DNA from: Acidobacteriota bacterium | Lineage (GTDB): Bacteria; Acidobacteriota; Terriglobia; Terriglobales; Acidobacteriaceae | Direction: 5' to 3' | DNA: 8,578 nucleotides | NCBI GenBank assembly: GCA_003225515.1 | Contig: QIAK01000422.1 | Span: 1-8,578, forward strand | Shown here: positions 6,598 to 8,578 of the stretch, one piece after another | Layout: every line of letters begins with the position of its first letter | Position numbering within the stretch: position 1 is the stretch's first letter | Translations under genes and position numbers: made by a program | The notes under the pieces: model-generated | Databases searched by the model: none | What the model was told of the DNA's origin: nothing | The model's input: only the letters and a program-made list of their open reading frames with translations

Positions 6598-6602
6598 CTG
6601 AG

Positions 6603-6791
6603 CTACAGCAGTCCGCCGGTCTGGACTGCCAGATCGTTCAGTGCCATCTCCAGCTTGGTGATGGCGACGCCGATCTCGGGATGTTCTCCGATTTTTTCCT
6701 GCAGCGCTCTCAATATCTGGCGCGCACCTGCGATGTGCTCCGCCGCCTGGGTTGTACCCTTCTCGGGCTTGTGCTCGTTCTCTTGTGGCAT
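6603..6791 (-). CDS. Small conserved-looking protein, 62 aa, function unknown
   Basis: I do not know a function for this protein. The frame extends to an ATG at 6848, but the ATG at 6791 has a near-perfect AGGAGG (6801-6806) nine bases upstream. A plausible promoter (6821-6848) overlaps the longer version, so the short start is chosen. The protein begins MPQENEHKPEKGTT, polar and probably flexible. Residues about 16-57 are amphipathic and probably helical (HIAGARQILRALQEKIGEHPEIGVAITKLEMAL in outline, with a break at HPEIG), ending LAVQTGGLL. There is no signal peptide or membrane segment, so it should be cytoplasmic. It resembles short hypothetical proteins I associate with Acidobacteriota, with an 'IG.HPE.G.AI.KLE.AL' core (from memory). 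It lies 132 bp downstream of the S41 protease gene, on the same strand but probably under its own promoter. Confidence 0.75.
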   Translation of the reverse strand: MPQENEHKPEKGTTQAAEHIAGARQILRALQEKIGEHPEIGVAITKLEMALNDLAVQTGGLL

Positions 6792-6820
6792 CGCCAGTGG
6801 CCTCCTGACTGCGTATGCCA

Positions 6821-6848
6821 ATTCTATACCGCAGCCACCGCGCTTCAA
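6821..6848 (-). promoter_or_regulatory. Probable promoter of the 62-residue gene
   Basis: Read on the minus strand, TTGAAG (6848-6843) is followed after 16 bases by TAGAAT (6826-6821), which match four and five of six consensus bases. Transcription would begin about 20-25 bases before the ATG at 6791, leaving room for the AGGAGG site. Confidence 0.45.
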
Positions 6849-6861
6849 TACTGTAATAAGG

Positions 6862-6887
6862 GGCTCAATCCAGCCGCAGATTGAGTC
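6862..6887 (-). terminator. Possible intrinsic terminator after the S41 protease gene
   Basis: On the minus strand GACTCAATC (6887-6879) pairs with GATTGAGCC (6870-6862), a 9-bp stem with one G-U pair and an 8-base loop. It is followed by CCTTATTA, only a weak T-run. A second hairpin (GCTGCG/CGCAGC, 6903-6924) touches the stop codon just upstream. Together they would separate the protease gene from the small gene. Confidence 0.45.
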
Positions 6888-6923
6888 ACCCTAAATTGAC
6901 TTGCTGCGATCGAACGGCCGCAG

Positions 6924-8578
6924 CTACTTCGCGCCTAGATCGTCGTGCTCGTGATAGTTCGGGTAAGGCGGACGTTTGATCTCCGGTAGCGGATGCTCTT
7001 TCAGTTGCTGCATCACGACCTCGATGGCTTTTTCCAGTTGCGCGTCATGGCCCTGTCGGTAAGCTGCGGGATCAAGATCGACTTCAACGTCAGGCGCGAT
7101 GCCATGGTTTTCAACCTCCCACTCACCGTTGAGGCCGTAAATAGCCGCACGGGGCGCGGTAACACGGCCACCATCGATCAGTTCCGGATAACCGCCGATG
7201 CCAACCAGACCTCCCCAGGTCTTCTTGCCAATCAGCGGACCGATGCTGCTCTTGCGAAAATACCAGGGCAAGGCATCGCCGCCCGAGCCGGACATTTCAT
7301 TGATGATCATGACCTTGGGCCCGAAGATGGCTTCCGACGGGCTCGACCAATCGTGACCTTCGCGAGCGACCACCTTACTCAGCAAAGGACGCTGTAGATA
7401 CTGGATGATGTAGTCGGCAAGTTGGCCGCCTTCGTTGAAGCGCTCATCGATGATGGCGCCTTCTTTTCCCACCTGTGAAAAGAAATAGCGATTGAAACTG
7501 GTGTAGCCACCACCCGCGGTATTCGGCACATGGACATAGGCGATGCGGCCTCCAGTCGCCTGATCGACGCGGCGGCGGTTGCTCTCGATCCAGGCGAGAT
7601 GGCGCAGATTTTCTTCGCTTTCGACGGGAATTACTGTAACCTCCCGGGAATCTTTGCCGTCAGGATTTGCGCCTATTTTAAGTACGACGTGCTTACCGGC
7701 GGTCTCTTCAAAAAAGCTGAAGATGTTGTCGGAAGCGTGCAGCTCGCGGGCGTTCACGGCAAGTATGTAATCTCCAGCCTTGACGTTCACCCCGGGTTGG
7801 GTGAGCGGAGCTTCATTGCCGGGATTCCAATTCTCACCGTCGTAAACTTTGACCACGCGATAGCGGCCATTTTCCAAACTATAGTCGGCGCCGAGGAGAC
7901 CGCCCTTCACTTTTTTGGGCTCGGGAGCTTCGCCTCCGCCAACGAACATGTGGCCGACCGTCATCTCGCCCAGGCACTCCTGAAACAAATAGGTAAGTTC
8001 GTCGCGGGACGCGATGCCATCAAGGTAGGGCGCGTATTTCTTCTTCACCTTCTCGATGTCGAGTCCGTGATAGTGCGGGTCATAGAAGAAATCGCGCTCG
8101 ATGCGCCAGGTTTCGTTATAGATCTGCTTCCACATGGCGCGGGGCTCAACGTAGACTTCCCATCCATCGAGTTTGAGAGGACCAAAGCCCGGCTTGGGCG
8201 GGCCCGAAGCGGCCGGACCATCGTCAACCGAAGCGGTGGCCCATGAGTCGCCTTTGCGATAAAGAATTTTTTCGCCATCGAAAGAAACCGTGAAGTCGTT
8301 GACCTCGTCCATTACTTTGTCGACCTTGCGCTTGCTGAGATCGAACTTCTGAATGGTCTGATTCACGTTGGGCTGGTCGTCTTCGCTGACGACCATGGGA
8401 CCCTCGGAGAGGAACAGGATTCCCGTCTTGCCTGGGAGTAAGGCGAAGTAGTTCTTGGCGGGAATGGGGAGTGAGAGAATGCGTTGACCGATTCCGTCGA
8501 TGTCGATCTTGACGACGACGGGCTCCTCTTTTTTGTCTTTGTCCTTCTTTTCGTCTTTGTCTTTGCCTTTATCGGCAG
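6924..8578 (-). CDS. Tricorn-type S41 serine peptidase, C-terminal part (5' end beyond window)
   Basis: This is the C-terminal 550 residues of a tricorn protease homologue, a large peptidase that degrades oligopeptides. The frame stays open to the right edge, so the ATG at 8396 is internal. The edge segment is a Lys/Asp-rich linker (KGKDKDEKKDKDKK) followed by 'VKIDIDGIGQRILSLP', the usual entry to the second propeller region of this family. Numbering from the Met at 8396: helical C1 region about 85-155 with His149 in GEMTVGHMFV (tricorn His746 position); PDZ about 166-258 (GDYILAVNARELH); S41 core about 283-440. The core has IDERFNEGGQLADY (316-329), nucleophile Ser371 in MSGSGGDALPWYF, and Glu429 in EVENHGIAPDVEVD, a plausible counterpart of tricorn Glu1023. 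The residue after the nucleophile is Gly, where archaeal tricorn has Asp966. It ends in a polar tail. Bacterial homologues are often exported, but the signal region is not visible here. Confidence 0.9.
   Translation of the reverse strand, partial: ADKGKDKDEKKDKDKKEEPVVVKIDIDGIGQRILSLPIPAKNYFALLPGKTGILFLSEGPMVVSEDDQPNVNQTIQKFDLSKRKVDKVMDEVNDFTVSFDGEKILYRKGDSWATASVDDGPAASGPPKPGFGPLKLDGWEVYVEPRAMWKQIYNETWRIERDFFYDPHYHGLDIEKVKKKYAPYLDGIASRDELTYLFQECLGEMTVGHMFVGGGEAPEPKKVKGGLLGADYSLENGRYRVVKVYDGENWNPGNEAPLTQPGVNVKAGDYILAVNARELHASDNIFSFFEETAGKHVVLKIGANPDGKDSREVTVIPVESEENLRHLAWIESNRRRVDQATGGRIAYVHVPNTAGGGYTSFNRYFFSQVGKEGAIIDERFNEGGQLADYIIQYLQRPLLSKVVAREGHDWSSPSEAIFGPKVMIINEMSGSGGDALPWYFRKSSIGPLIGKKTWGGLVGIGGYPELIDGGRVTAPRAAIYGLNGEWEVENHGIAPDVEVDLDPAAYRQGHDAQLEKAIEVVMQQLKEHPLPEIKRPPYPNYHEHDDLGAK

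Larger units (their letters stand above)
6208..6602. other. Intergenic region upstream of the propeller gene
   Basis: About 395 bp separate the propeller gene start from the stop of the small gene. No frame here has a credible protein, and I see no recognised RNA gene or convincing sigma-70 promoter on either strand. It contains a 10-bp palindrome (6283-6292), a small hairpin next to the ribosome binding site (CTGCG-AAG-CGCAG, 6233-6245) and a weak hairpin at 6580-6597. Confidence 0.55.

Noticed and set aside
6564..6894. Two plus-strand open frames of about 100 codons over the 62-residue gene
   Set aside because: The minus frame has AGGAGG, a promoter-like element and a plausible helical protein; the plus frames lack a good ribosome binding site.
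7530..8246. Plus-strand open frame of 238 codons inside the S41 protease gene
   Set aside because: It is antisense to a recognisable tricorn C1/PDZ region and has no recognisable domain.

Overview
The window looks like ordinary chromosome from a member of the Acidobacteriota (Terriglobia, Koribacter/Sulfotelmatobacter-like). This rests on family recognition: a TonB-like protein with a long Gly-rich linker carrying GGFG-type repeats, an M48 metalloprotease with an extra N-terminal domain, a tricorn-type S41 peptidase with a Lys/Asp-rich linker, a secreted sialidase-fold protein and a 62-residue helical protein of a type I associate with this phylum. Base composition appears moderately GC-rich throughout. 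I see no transposase, phage gene, tRNA, rRNA or CRISPR array.

Layout, left to right. (1) The C-terminal third of an APC-superfamily amino acid permease on + (1-396) runs in from the left edge. (2) A gene-free stretch of about 370 bp (397-765) holds two perfect palindromes, weak promoter-like elements and a leader hairpin next to the ribosome binding site. (3) A + strand pair follows: a TonB-like energy transducer (766-1806) and, 93 bp later, a secreted M48 metalloprotease (1900-3735). The pair ends in a strong intrinsic terminator (3772-3818). (4) Converging on it from the right is a large secreted protein on - (3865-6207) with a PA-like domain, a BNR/sialidase-type propeller and a C-terminal beta-rich domain. 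Its stop codon lies in a perfect 19-bp tandem duplication. (5) About 395 bp without a convincing gene (6208-6602). (6) A small conserved-looking gene on - (6603-6791) with a strong Shine-Dalgarno and a plausible promoter. (7) A tricorn-like S41 protease on - (6924 to the right edge, 5' end missing), probably with an intrinsic terminator after it.

Four of the six genes concern the cell envelope or secreted/periplasmic proteins (TonB, M48, the propeller protein, the S41 protease). TonB and M48 are probably co-transcribed, because no terminator separates them and one follows the second. No ExbB/ExbD or TonB-dependent receptor lies in the window, so the TonB partner is unknown. I found no clear previously undescribed system. 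The best items for a second look are the TonB/M48 pair, the PA-propeller-tail architecture, the stop-codon duplication and the leader upstream of tonB.
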